Origin: Planobispora rosea
GTDB lineage: Bacteria; Actinomycetota; Actinomycetes; Streptosporangiales; Streptosporangiaceae
Length of the DNA stretch: 64,000 bases
Direction of reading: 5' to 3'
NCBI RefSeq assembly: GCF_014648175.1
Contig: NZ_BMQP01000015.1
Coordinates: 1 to 64,000 of the forward strand
Part shown: positions 8,430 to 15,189 of the stretch, piece by piece
Numbering within the stretch: the first letter of the stretch is position 1
Layout: each line of letters opens with the position of its first letter
Translations under genes and position numbers: made by a program
The notes under the pieces: model-generated
Told to the model about the DNA's origin: nothing
What the model saw: the letters and a program-made list of their open reading frames with translations, nothing else
Databases searched by the model: none

Positions 8430-8801
8430 ATGCTGAACATCCGGACTGTCGTGCTGGGCGTCGACGACGTGCCGCGGGCGATCGAGTTCTGGACCCGGGC
8501 GCTGGGCTACGTCCCGCGCCCGGGTGAGGTCCGGGACGACTGGGCCGTGCTCGAACCGGCCGACGGTGGCGGCGGTATCGCGCTGGCGCTCGACCTCAGC
8601 GAGTCCCCCGTGCAGGAGCACCCGCGCATCCACATCGACCTCTACGCCCGTGACACCGCCGACCAGGCCGCCGAGGTGGAGCGGCTGATCGCGCTCGGCG
8701 CCGGGCGGGTCGACTGGGACCTCTACCCCGAGGACCCCGACTTCGTCGTCCTGGCCGACCCCGACGGCAACCGCTTCTGCGTCATCGACCCGACCCACTG
8801 A
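8430..8801 (+). CDS. VOC (glyoxalase/bleomycin-resistance) family protein
   Basis: 123 aa, one pair of beta-alpha-beta-beta-beta modules: IRTVVLGVDDVPRAIEFWTR at the start and DFVVLADPDGNRFCVID at the end. The metal-ligand pattern is partial (His/Glu positions near IHIDLYA and FCVID), so it could be an enzyme or a small-molecule binding protein. It begins 46 nt after the epimerase gene and may be co-transcribed. Its stop codon is the first of four in-frame TGAs generated by a 15-bp tandem repeat. The gene converges on and overlaps the racemase gene by 20 nt. Confidence 0.85.
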   Translation: MLNIRTVVLGVDDVPRAIEFWTRALGYVPRPGEVRDDWAVLEPADGGGGIALALDLSESPVQEHPRIHIDLYARDTADQAAEVERLIALGAGRVDWDLYPEDPDFVVLADPDGNRFCVIDPTH

Positions 8802-9564
8802 GCCCTGCCCCACTGAGCTTCGGCCCACTGAGCTTCGGTCCGCTGAGCCCCGGCCCGCCGGGTGCCGCCGTACCGGCCAGCGCCAGATCCACGGCGCGCT
8901 CGACGTGCAGGCGGGTGGAGTCGAACACCGGGACCGGGCTGTCCTCCGGACCGATCAGCAAGGTGATCTCCGTGCAGCCCAGGATGATCCCCCGGGCCCC
9001 GCGGGCGGCCAGATCCGCGATGATCTCCCGATAGGCGCGGCGGGAGGCGTCCTCCACCCGGTTGCGGGTCAGCTCCCGGTAGATGACGTCGTGCACCAGG
9101 GCGCGGCCGGGTTCGTCGGGGACCAGCAGGTCGATCCCGTGCTCGCGCATCCGGTCGCGGTAGAAGTCCATCTCCATCGTGAACCGGGTGCCGAGCAGTC
9201 CCACGGTCGTGAGTCCCGCCTCGGTGATCCGCGCCGCCGTGGCGTCGACGATGTGCACGAACGGCACCTCGATCGCGGCCTCGATCTCCCCCGCGACCCG
9301 GTGCATGGTGTTGGTGCACAGCAGGACCAGCTCCGCCCCGCCCTCCTGGAGGGTCCTCGCCGCCCGGGACAGCAGCCGACCGGCCGCGGCCCAGTCTCCC
9401 GCGCGCTGCATGGCCTCGATCTCGGCGAAGTCCACGGTCAGCATGAGGCTGCGGGCGCAGTGGTGGCCGCCCAGCCGGCGGCGGACCTCCTCGTTCAGCA
9501 GACGGTAGTACTCCGCCGAGGATTCCCAGCTCATGCCGCCGATCAGGCCGATGGTTCGTGTCAT
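8782..9564 (-). CDS. Aspartate/glutamate racemase family protein
   Basis: 260 aa. TIGLIGGMSWESS at the N-terminus, first catalytic cysteine in LVLLCTNTMH and second in IILGCTEITLL, both present, so a two-base racemase is likely. Compared with family members it has a low-complexity tail made of GPKLSG-type repeats, encoded by the 15-bp repeat. The start ATG at 9564 (MTRTIGLIGG) matches the family N-terminus; upstream in-frame residues are not conserved-looking. It is divergent from the LysR regulator with 76 nt between starts, the usual arrangement for a LysR target. Confidence 0.85.
   Translation of the reverse strand: MTRTIGLIGGMSWESSAEYYRLLNEEVRRRLGGHHCARSLMLTVDFAEIEAMQRAGDWAAAGRLLSRAARTLQEGGAELVLLCTNTMHRVAGEIEAAIEVPFVHIVDATAARITEAGLTTVGLLGTRFTMEMDFYRDRMREHGIDLLVPDEPGRALVHDVIYRELTRNRVEDASRRAYREIIADLAARGARGIILGCTEITLLIGPEDSPVPVFDSTRLHVERAVDLALAGTAAPGGPGLSGPKLSGPKLSGAGLSGSGR
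8796..8855. repeat. 15-bp tandem repeat, four units, each with an in-frame TGA after the VOC gene
   Basis: Units start at 8796, 8811, 8826 and 8841 with consensus CACTGAGCTTCGGCC. TGA codons at 8799, 8814, 8829 and 8844 are all in the VOC reading frame. Read on the other strand the same repeat encodes the C-terminal tail of the racemase (GPKLSGPKLSGAGLSG), so one expansion altered the 3' ends of two convergent genes. Confidence 0.85.
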
Positions 9565-9640
9565 GCGGAAATCCTGACGCGGTAGCCGCCCCATAGGTAG
9601 ACCTGGATTTCTTTGACGACATCCAAGGAATACTTATGGC

Positions 9641-10582
9641 ATGACCCACGGCATGGATCCCCACCGCCTGCTGGTCTTCCGGGAGATCGCCCACGCCGGG
9701 TCGATCGCGGGCGCGGCCCGCGCTCTCGGCTGGACCCAGCCCGCGGTCAGCCAGCACCTGCGCCACCTGGAGCGGCGGGCGGGGATGGCCCTCGTGCTGC
9801 GTCTCCCGCGCGGCGTCCGGCTCACCGAGGCGGGCCGGCTCCTGCTCGGCCACGCCGACGCCGTCGCCGCCCGCCTGCAGGCCGCCGCCGACGACCTCGA
9901 CGCGCTGGCCCAGCTGCGGGAGGGCACCGTACGGCTGGCCGCCTTCCCCTCGGCCAGCGCCACCGTCGTCCCGGCCGCCATGGACCTGCTGCTCCGGCGT
10001 CATCCGGGAGTGGACGTACGGCTGCGCGAGGCCGAACCGCCCGAGGCGTCCGACCTGCTGGCCGCCGGGGAGGCGGACCTGGCCGTGACGTTCGCCCACG
10101 CCGGTCAGGAACCGGACGACCATCCCGGGCTGGTGCGGACCCCGGTGGGCGAGGACCCGCTGCTGCTGGTCCTGCCGCGCTCGCATCCGCAGGCCGTCCC
10201 CGGCGACCGGCCGGTGGACCTGCGGTCGCTGGCCGCCGACGGGTGGATCGCCGGCTGCGAGCGGTGCGCCGCCGGACTCCGCCGCGCCTGCGAGGAGGCC
10301 GGGTTCGTCCCGGACGTACGGCACGGCACCGACGACTACGTGGTCACCCAGGCGCTGATCGCCCGAGGCCTGGGGGTGGGGCTCCTGCCCCGTCTGGCCC
10401 TGGACGCCTTCACCGCCCCCGGCGTCGCCGTCCGGCCCGTCCCGGGGCTCCGCCCCCGCACGCTGTACCTGACCCATCCCCGCGAGACCGACCAGATCCC
10501 GGCGGTCCGCGCCGCCGTGCAGGCCCTCCGCGACGTTCTCGCCCCGCGCGTCCGGGCCGCGGGTGACCCGGACCACGGGTGA
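9641..10582 (+). CDS. LysR family transcriptional regulator
   Basis: 313 aa. The winged-helix domain is at residues 5-65 (FREIAHAGSIAGAARALGWTQPAVSQHLRHLE, quoted as motif region), followed by a type 2 periplasmic-binding effector domain (RLAAFPSASATVVPAAM, LLVLPRSHP, RGLGVGLLPRLAL). ATG 9641 and ATG 9653 are both plausible starts. Divergent placement next to the racemase suggests control of that gene and of itself. The ligand is unknown. The last codons run into a 16-bp tandem repeat. Confidence 0.9.
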   Translation: MTHGMDPHRLLVFREIAHAGSIAGAARALGWTQPAVSQHLRHLERRAGMALVLRLPRGVRLTEAGRLLLGHADAVAARLQAAADDLDALAQLREGTVRLAAFPSASATVVPAAMDLLLRRHPGVDVRLREAEPPEASDLLAAGEADLAVTFAHAGQEPDDHPGLVRTPVGEDPLLLVLPRSHPQAVPGDRPVDLRSLAADGWIAGCERCAAGLRRACEEAGFVPDVRHGTDDYVVTQALIARGLGVGLLPRLALDAFTAPGVAVRPVPGLRPRTLYLTHPRETDQIPAVRAAVQALRDVLAPRVRAAGDPDHG

Positions 10583-10606
10583 CCCGGGCCACGGGTGACC
10601 CGGGCC
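10561..10606. repeat. 16-bp tandem repeat at the LysR gene end
   Basis: Three copies (10561, 10577, and a partial at 10593) of GGGTGACCCGGGCCAC. The LysR stop TGA (10580-10582) lies in the second copy. The unit length shifts frame, so stops in other copies are not in register. Confidence 0.75.
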
Positions 10607-10613
10607 GCATCCG

Positions 10614-10882
10614 TCAGGACGTCCAGCCGAACAGCGCGCACAGCCGCGGAAGCCGCCGCGCGTTCTCCTCCGTTCCCGGCCGAGACCGATGAGCCACTCC
10701 CGGAAGCAGTCGAACGACGCGTCGGAGTACCATCCGGCGATCACGGAAGTCGCGGCCCGCAGCGGCCACTGGAAGGCGGCCAGGCTGAGCCGGTGCCGGT
10801 GCTCGTTGAAGGCGCCCCGACGATCCGGCCGGTCCCGCAGCCGCGCCGCCCGCCCGCGGCGGCCGTCATCCAGAACGCTCAC
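10614..10882 (-). pseudogene. Decayed DUF4240-like gene
   Basis: One frame reads FNEHRHRLSLAAFQWPLRAA, then SVIAGWYSDASFDCFREWLI and GLGRE, resembling the core of DUF4240 proteins, where a helix is followed by 'aa.vi.gg.sdd.F..fr.wLi.lGr'. A different frame then supplies the natural-looking end EENARRLPRLCALFGWTS and a TGA at 10614-10616. The two halves are joined only by a frameshift near 10680, and the N-terminal part is shortened. The 5' edge overlaps the 3' end of the winged-helix gene. A degraded remnant is the simplest reading; confidence in the family name is moderate. Confidence 0.6.
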
Positions 10883-11177
10883 CGACGATCGCCCGGAGCG
10901 CGGCGACGTGACCCCGGTAGGCGGCGCGGCCGGGTTCGGTGAGCTGGAGCCAGACGCGCTGGCGGGTGTCGCGCACGGCTTTGCGCTGTTTGACGTAACC
11001 GGCCTCGATCAGCACTCCCACCTGCTTGCTGAGCACGGAGGCGCTGACCCCGAGCTGCTGCTGGACCGTGCCGAACTCGGCCTCGGCGACCGCATCCAGC
11101 AGGGCGCAGATCCGCAGCCGGTTCGGCGCGTGGATCGTCGCGTCGAAGCCGTCCGGGGAGTCGCCGACCACCGTCAT
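10866..11177 (-). CDS. Winged-helix (MarR-like, HTH_34) transcriptional regulator
   Basis: 103 aa, a single winged-helix domain: HAPNRLRICALLDAVAEAEF, then recognition region VSASVLSKQVGVLIEAGYVK and wing KAVRDTRQRVWLQLT. This small family commonly sits beside a membrane protein gene and represses it. The ATG overlaps the upstream stop in an ATGA, so it is translated with the membrane gene. The large inverted repeat at the operon start is the probable autoregulatory operator. Confidence 0.85.
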   Translation of the reverse strand: MTVVGDSPDGFDATIHAPNRLRICALLDAVAEAEFGTVQQQLGVSASVLSKQVGVLIEAGYVKQRKAVRDTRQRVWLQLTEPGRAAYRGHVAALRAIVGERSG

Positions 11178-11635
11178 GCCGACTTCCGGGAGGGCCTGCG
11201 GCAGTAGAGGGTGAGGGTGAACATGACGACGGCGTTCACCGCCGCCGAGACGCCCCAGCCCCACTCCAGGCCGTATCGCACGTCGAGCACGGTGGCGCCC
11301 GCCATGAGGCCCACGAGGAACAGCGCCGCCAGCGACATCACCACCACCTGGCGCCTGTCGCCTCTGCTCACGATCCCGGACCTGTCGAGGAACACCCGCA
11401 TCGCGACCACGATCCCGGCGACCAACGCCACGGACACGACGGCTCCGGCGGGCTGCGGAAGCAGCACGCTCAGCGGAGACGCCGCGCTCAGCAGGGCGAT
11501 GGCGACGGGGTACCACATCGGCATCGGGGTGGCGCGGAGGGTGGCCTGGACCTGCTCCACCTCGCGGAGAGCTGCGGCGGCCTCCTCACGGGAGAGCACG
11601 GGGACGGAGTTCTGAGAACTCGCGTGTGTTTCCAT
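11174..11635 (-). CDS. Four-TM membrane protein co-translated with the winged-helix regulator
   Basis: 153 aa. About 45 cytoplasmic residues (SREEAAAALREVEQVQATLR) precede four hydrophobic helices: WYPVAIALLSAASPLSVLL, VVSVALVAGIVVAMRVFL, VVMSLAALFLVGLMAGATVL and WGVSAAVNAVVMFTLTLY. No catalytic motif is recognised. The ATG at 11635 lies inside the left arm of an 18-bp inverted repeat, so a repressor bound there would block both transcription and ribosome access. The pairing with the regulator implies a self-controlled module, perhaps responding to a membrane-active compound. Confidence 0.75.
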   Translation of the reverse strand: METHASSQNSVPVLSREEAAAALREVEQVQATLRATPMPMWYPVAIALLSAASPLSVLLPQPAGAVVSVALVAGIVVAMRVFLDRSGIVSRGDRRQVVVMSLAALFLVGLMAGATVLDVRYGLEWGWGVSAAVNAVVMFTLTLYCRRPSRKSA

Positions 11636-11694
11636 GACGGAAAGCCAACCACTGACTTTCCATATCGTCAACTCTAGGCTTTCCGTCATGGAAA
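11629..11694. promoter_or_regulatory. 18-bp perfect inverted repeat, likely operator of the winged-helix/membrane operon
   Basis: Left arm 11629-11646 (TTTCCATGACGGAAAGCC) is the exact reverse complement of the right arm 11677-11694, with 30 nt between. Each arm also contains an internal TTTCC-N5-GGAAA dyad, and a further half-site (CTTTCC) lies in the spacer. On the minus strand the spacer reads TAGAGTTGACGATATGG, giving -10/-35-like elements. The left arm covers the start codon of the membrane gene. Confidence 0.7.
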
Positions 11695-11727
11695 GACGCG
11701 GACTCGGCGCCTCTCGCGCCCACGGGC

Positions 11728-12315
11728 TCAGCCGGGGAAGCCGATCTCCACCCGGCGGTTCCTGGCGCGGCCCTCGGGGTTGTCTCCGCCGTCGGGGGCG
11801 GTGTTGGGGGCGACGGGGTCGGCCGCGCCGTGGCCTTCGACGATGAAGGTGATCCCCTTGCCGTCCAGCAGCCGCTCCAGAGCCTGTCGTACGGCCTGGG
11901 CACGCCGCCGTGACAGGTCCAGGTTGTAGGCGTCGCCGCCCTTGGTGTCGGTGTAGCCGTCGATGCGCACCCGCTCGCCCCCGGCCTCGGCGGCAAGTGT
12001 CTTCGCGGCCTGCGCCAGGCGGCTCCTGGCCTTGGCGGTGAGCGTCGCCCTGTCGAAGGCGAACAGCACGTCGGCCGCCACGGTGATCTTCCGTTCGGTG
12101 CCCCTGCTCTCGTCCGTGAGCGATCCGTCCAGGGTGGCGACGCGCTCGCCGATGTCGAGAACCCGGCCCTGGACGTCGAGCACCGGGGCGGTCAGGTCGA
12201 GGACGGGCGCGGTGACCGGGGGACCCGCCTCCACCGGGATCGGGGTGGGCGACGGCTGCGGCGCGGGGGTCAGCAGGGTGGCGACGACGGCCAGCGCGCT
12301 AGCCGAGCGGTACAT
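11728..12315 (-). CDS. OmpA-like peptidoglycan-binding domain protein
   Basis: 195 aa. An N-terminal hydrophobic segment (SASALAVVATLLT) is followed by a Pro-rich linker, repeated VLDLTAPVLDVQGRVLDI units, and a C-terminal OmpA domain (VLFAFDRATLTAKARSRL, IDGYTDTKGGDAYNLDLSRR, EGHGAADPVAPN, RNRRVEI). In OmpA domains the Asp and Arg of these motifs bind diaminopimelate of peptidoglycan. The start overlaps the upstream lipoprotein gene by 17 nt, so both are made together: a secreted lipoprotein and a wall-binding partner. Confidence 0.85.
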   Translation of the reverse strand: MYRSASALAVVATLLTPAPQPSPTPIPVEAGPPVTAPVLDLTAPVLDVQGRVLDIGERVATLDGSLTDESRGTERKITVAADVLFAFDRATLTAKARSRLAQAAKTLAAEAGGERVRIDGYTDTKGGDAYNLDLSRRRAQAVRQALERLLDGKGITFIVEGHGAADPVAPNTAPDGGDNPEGRARNRRVEIGFPG

Positions 12316-12859
12316 CGGCCAGCGTCCCGACGTTGGGGATGTGCACGTCCATCGACGTCACACCCTCGGGCGGGGCGGCGAAGGTGGCGGAGAACGCCGC
12401 GCTCTCGCCCTCCTTGAGGAACAGCGACCCGATCCGGCTGCAGACGCACGCGTTGTCGCTGTCCAGTGCGACCAGGTGCTTCTTGGCGTTCCTGGTGTCG
12501 ACCAGGAACACCCCGTCGACAGTGGGGTGCTGCTGCGGGACGGCGGAGAAGGCGTTGTTCACCTGCCAGCCCAGTCCGCCGTCACCCTTGGTCACGGTGA
12601 CGGTGAAGGTGAGGTTCACGAACCGGTCGCGACGGAGGAATTGCACGATCTCCACCCGGAAGCGGTGATTGTCGAGAGCGCCTTCCCGGCCGGCCACGAC
12701 CTTGTCCGGTGGCGCCGTCGACTCCGCCGCCGGGGCCTTCGAGCCGGAGGAGGTGAGTTCCACCTGCTCCTTCGGGACGTCCCGGGCGGTCTGGCCGAAC
12801 CGGCAGCCCGTGACGGCCAGGACCAGCGCCGCCACGGTTACGATCTTCATCGTCCTCAT
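12299..12859 (-). CDS. Secreted lipoprotein of unknown function
   Basis: 186 aa. A signal peptide ends in a lipobox-like VTGC. The mature part has an Ig-like/DUF4352-style beta pattern (HRFRVEIVQFLRRDRFVNLTFTVTV) and a late segment FLKEGESAAFSATFAAPPEGV typical of proteins that compare ionisable effects. ATG at 12859 and ATG at 12850 are both possible; a GAGG lies just before the second. It is the first gene of a two-gene operon with the OmpA-domain protein. Function is not known. Confidence 0.7.
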   Translation of the reverse strand: MRTMKIVTVAALVLAVTGCRFGQTARDVPKEQVELTSSGSKAPAAESTAPPDKVVAGREGALDNHRFRVEIVQFLRRDRFVNLTFTVTVTKGDGGLGWQVNNAFSAVPQQHPTVDGVFLVDTRNAKKHLVALDSDNACVCSRIGSLFLKEGESAAFSATFAAPPEGVTSMDVHIPNVGTLADVPLG

Positions 12860-13046
12860 GGGACGAGAATCCTAATAAGCGGCTTTTACTTATTTCTAGT
12901 ACAAATTCATGATTTCAAGACATGCTAAGCGCGCCAACTAATGCCTAATGGGCAAATTGGCCTGGACATATATTGTCAAACTGGGCGAGAGGACGACAGC
13001 CGGAAATTTGGGCAGATCCGGACAAAGGCACCAATACGCTCGGAGT

Positions 13047-13445
13047 ATGTCCGAAGAACCCACGCGAACCGGCCCCGGGAACTCCCTGATGGAGACGGAG
13101 CCTCGATGGGGGGAGACCGGGCTCGCACGGACTGTACCCGGCACGGACGGCGCCCGGGAGGCGGACGCCGTGGAGCTGGCGAGCACGGGCCGGGGCAGCG
13201 TCGTACTCTCCCTGGCCGGTTTCCAGGACCAGTGGGTGACCGTCGCCTCCATCGCCGGGAAGCCGCAGCGCGGGGGCGTGCCCGTGCTCCTGCTGGGCGA
13301 GCGCGAAGGGGCCTACGCGTTCTACGACTGCGTCCGCCGGGAGACCTTCCGGCTGCCGGTGGGATCGACCTCGCTCCACCGCTTCGAGCTCGAACCCGAC
13401 CGCCCCGACGACTTCACCTGCGACGCGCTGACGGCCGCACCCTGA
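13047..13445 (+). CDS. Small hypothetical protein
   Basis: About 132 aa from ATG 13047 (GGAG immediately upstream, at tight spacing); ATG 13089 is an alternative. The conserved-looking core is GRGSVVLSLAGFQDQWVTVA, then VPVLLLGEREGAYAFYDCVR, a beta-rich pattern. No signal peptide or TM. I do not recognise the family. It is divergent from the lipoprotein operon across a relatively AT-rich 187-nt intergenic region and is followed by a GC hairpin. Confidence 0.55.
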   Translation: MSEEPTRTGPGNSLMETEPRWGETGLARTVPGTDGAREADAVELASTGRGSVVLSLAGFQDQWVTVASIAGKPQRGGVPVLLLGEREGAYAFYDCVRRETFRLPVGSTSLHRFELEPDRPDDFTCDALTAAP

Positions 13446-13448
13446 TCC

Positions 13449-13467
13449 GGGCGGGCCGGCCCCGCCC
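13449..13467 (+). terminator. GC-rich hairpin after the small hypothetical gene
   Basis: GGGCGGG (13449-13455) pairs with CCCGCCC (13461-13467) across a 5-nt loop, starting 4 nt after the stop. There is no T-run, so it would be an actinomycete-style hairpin terminator. Confidence 0.5.
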
Positions 13468-13488
13468 GTGGGAGCATAGGGGCACGTC

Positions 13489-13505
13489 TTTCGTGTTCCA
13501 CGAAA
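13489..13505. promoter_or_regulatory. 7-bp perfect dyad upstream of the sigma factor gene
   Basis: TTTCGTG-TTC-CACGAAA forms a perfect dyad about 80 nt upstream of the chosen sigma-factor start. It could be an operator or a bidirectional hairpin. Confidence 0.35.
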
Positions 13506-13583
13506 AATCTGAGAAAGGCGTGAAACGCAACGCCGTTGCCGGACAGGTACGAGGTGACCGAGTCCCCGGCGGAAGGAAGCAGC

Positions 13584-14153
13584 GTGGGTCCCCCTGACCC
13601 CAAGCGGCGCTTCGAGGAGATCTACACCGCGCACTACCCCGATCTCCTGGCGTACGTACGGCGGCGCACCGGCTCCCCCGACGACGCCGCCGACGCGCTC
13701 GCCGAGACGTTCACCACGGCCTGGCGCCGCCTGGACGACGTCCCCGAGGGACACGACGCCCGCCTGTGGCTGTACGGGGTGGCCCGGCGCGTGCTGGCCA
13801 ACGGCCGCCGCGCCGAGACCCGCCGGACCGAGCTGGCCGTACGGCTCCGCGCGGAGCTCACCGTGTGGGCCGAGCGCGACGGCGGAGCCCGGAACGCCGC
13901 CGAGGACGACCCCGGCGGGATCCGCGCGGCGTTCATGCGACTCAGCCCCGACGACCGAGAACTGCTCTCCCTGGTGAGCTGGGAGGGCCTGGACCACGAG
14001 GAGATCGCGACCGTGATGGGCTGCTCGCGCGGGGCCGTACGCCTCCGGCTGCACCGGGCGCGCAAACGGCTCGCCCGGGAGCTCGACTCCGCCGGGCTCG
14101 ACCTGGCCAGGTACGGCTCGCGCGCGGTCGCGCTGGCGAAGGGGGACGTGTGA
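13584..14153 (+). CDS. ECF-type RNA polymerase sigma factor
   Basis: 189 aa. Sigma-70 region 2 is at residues ~10-75 (FEEIYTAHYPDLLAYVRRR, DALAETFTTAWRRLD) and region 4 at ~115-170 (LSPDDRELLSLVSWEGLDHE, EIATVMGCSRGAVRLRLHRA). Start GTG 13584 is preceded by GGAAGGA at good spacing; upstream in-frame GTG 13554 and TTG 13536 are less supported. It overlaps the next gene by 1 nt (TGATG), the usual coupling of an ECF sigma with its membrane anti-sigma partner. Confidence 0.9.
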   Translation: MGPPDPKRRFEEIYTAHYPDLLAYVRRRTGSPDDAADALAETFTTAWRRLDDVPEGHDARLWLYGVARRVLANGRRAETRRTELAVRLRAELTVWAERDGGARNAAEDDPGGIRAAFMRLSPDDRELLSLVSWEGLDHEEIATVMGCSRGAVRLRLHRARKRLARELDSAGLDLARYGSRAVALAKGDV

Positions 14154-15079
14154 TGCACGACGTCGACCGCCTCGTGGCGGGCATCGCCCCCGACCCCGGC
14201 CCCGGCATGACCCCGGGAGCCCGGGAGCTGTTCGACGAGATCACCGCCGTCGCGCCCGCTCCGCGCCGCCGGTTCGCCTGGCTCACCGCGCCGTTCCGCG
14301 CCGGGATCGTACGGCGCCGCCGGTGGACGACCCTGCCGATCGTCGTCGCGTCGGCGGTCCTGGGGGTGATAGTGACCTGGACGTTCCCCGGTGCTCTGGG
14401 TTCCCGCCCCGCCTCCGCCGCGCTGGACGTCAAGAGGGAGGGCGACTACTACGTCATCACGGTGAAGGACCTGTTCGCCGATCCCGGGCGGTACGAGTCC
14501 GAACTCGAATCCCTCGGCCTGAACATCAGACTCAGTGTCAAGCCCGCCTCCCCCGGCGGGGTGGGTCAGTTGCTCAGGGTGGACGAGGAGGCCGAGACGA
14601 ACCGCATCCGCCGTCTCGTCAGGGAGGGGAAGCTGAAGGCCGGAGACGTCATCGAACCCGGTGAGGGCACCATCGTCGCCGTCGAGTCGTCCGGTTCCTG
14701 CCCCACCCTGTTCCCCTGCCACATCGGCCTGAAAGTCCCGGTGGGCTACACCGACAACGCGGAGATCTCCCTCGGGCGGGCGGCCCGTCCCGGCGAGGAG
14801 TACGCGGACCGGCCCGACCTGGGCCAGCCGCACCAGGTCTTCCACTGCGTCCCGTACGCCAACAGGACCGTCGCCGAGGTGACGGCCACGCTCCGGGCGC
14901 ACGGCATCCGGCCGACCTGGACCTCCTACTCCACCATGAAGCCCCAGACCTCGCTCCCCGGCGACTGGTACGTCTACGAGGGCTTCATGACCTCGGCGGA
15001 CGAGGCGTTCATCCTGGCCAACCCCACGCCGCACCGTACGCCCCGGCCGCTGAAGGTCTTCTGCCCCGAAGGGTCATAA
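14153..15079 (+). CDS. Single-TM anti-sigma-type protein with extracytoplasmic domain
   Basis: 308 aa. A cytoplasmic N-terminus (HDVDRLVAGIAPDPGPGMTP) and basic patch are followed by one TM helix near residues 60-78 (LPIVVASAVLGVIVTWTF) and a ~230-residue outside domain containing YYVITVKDLFADPGRYESEL and two cysteines in CPTLFPCHIG. The N-terminus resembles CU044_5270-type anti-sigma-like proteins. No canonical zinc HxxxCxxC anti-sigma motif is seen. Coupling to the sigma gene supports the role; the sensed signal is unknown. Confidence 0.7.
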   Translation: MHDVDRLVAGIAPDPGPGMTPGARELFDEITAVAPAPRRRFAWLTAPFRAGIVRRRRWTTLPIVVASAVLGVIVTWTFPGALGSRPASAALDVKREGDYYVITVKDLFADPGRYESELESLGLNIRLSVKPASPGGVGQLLRVDEEAETNRIRRLVREGKLKAGDVIEPGEGTIVAVESSGSCPTLFPCHIGLKVPVGYTDNAEISLGRAARPGEEYADRPDLGQPHQVFHCVPYANRTVAEVTATLRAHGIRPTWTSYSTMKPQTSLPGDWYVYEGFMTSADEAFILANPTPHRTPRPLKVFCPEGS

Positions 15080-15105
15080 CCCTCGGGAGGTCGTGAGCCG
15101 ACCTC

Positions 15106-15133
15106 GCCGGCCGTTCCCCGCCGGCCGTTCCCC
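15106..15133. repeat. 14-bp tandem repeat after the anti-sigma gene
   Basis: Two perfect copies of GCCGGCCGTTCCCC (15106-15119, 15120-15133) lie in the 110-nt gap before the glycosyltransferase-like gene and can form GC hairpins. Confidence 0.7.
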
Positions 15134-15189
15134 GCCGGCTGCATCCCGCCCGGCCCCGGCGGGTCTCCCCATCGACGATCGGATTCAGC

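Noticed and set aside
9607..9631. LysR operator or promoter in the racemase-LysR intergenic region
   Set aside because: An imperfect ATTTCTTTG/CAAGGAAT dyad and a TTGACG are visible, but symmetry and -35/-10 spacing (about 12 nt) are too poor to call.
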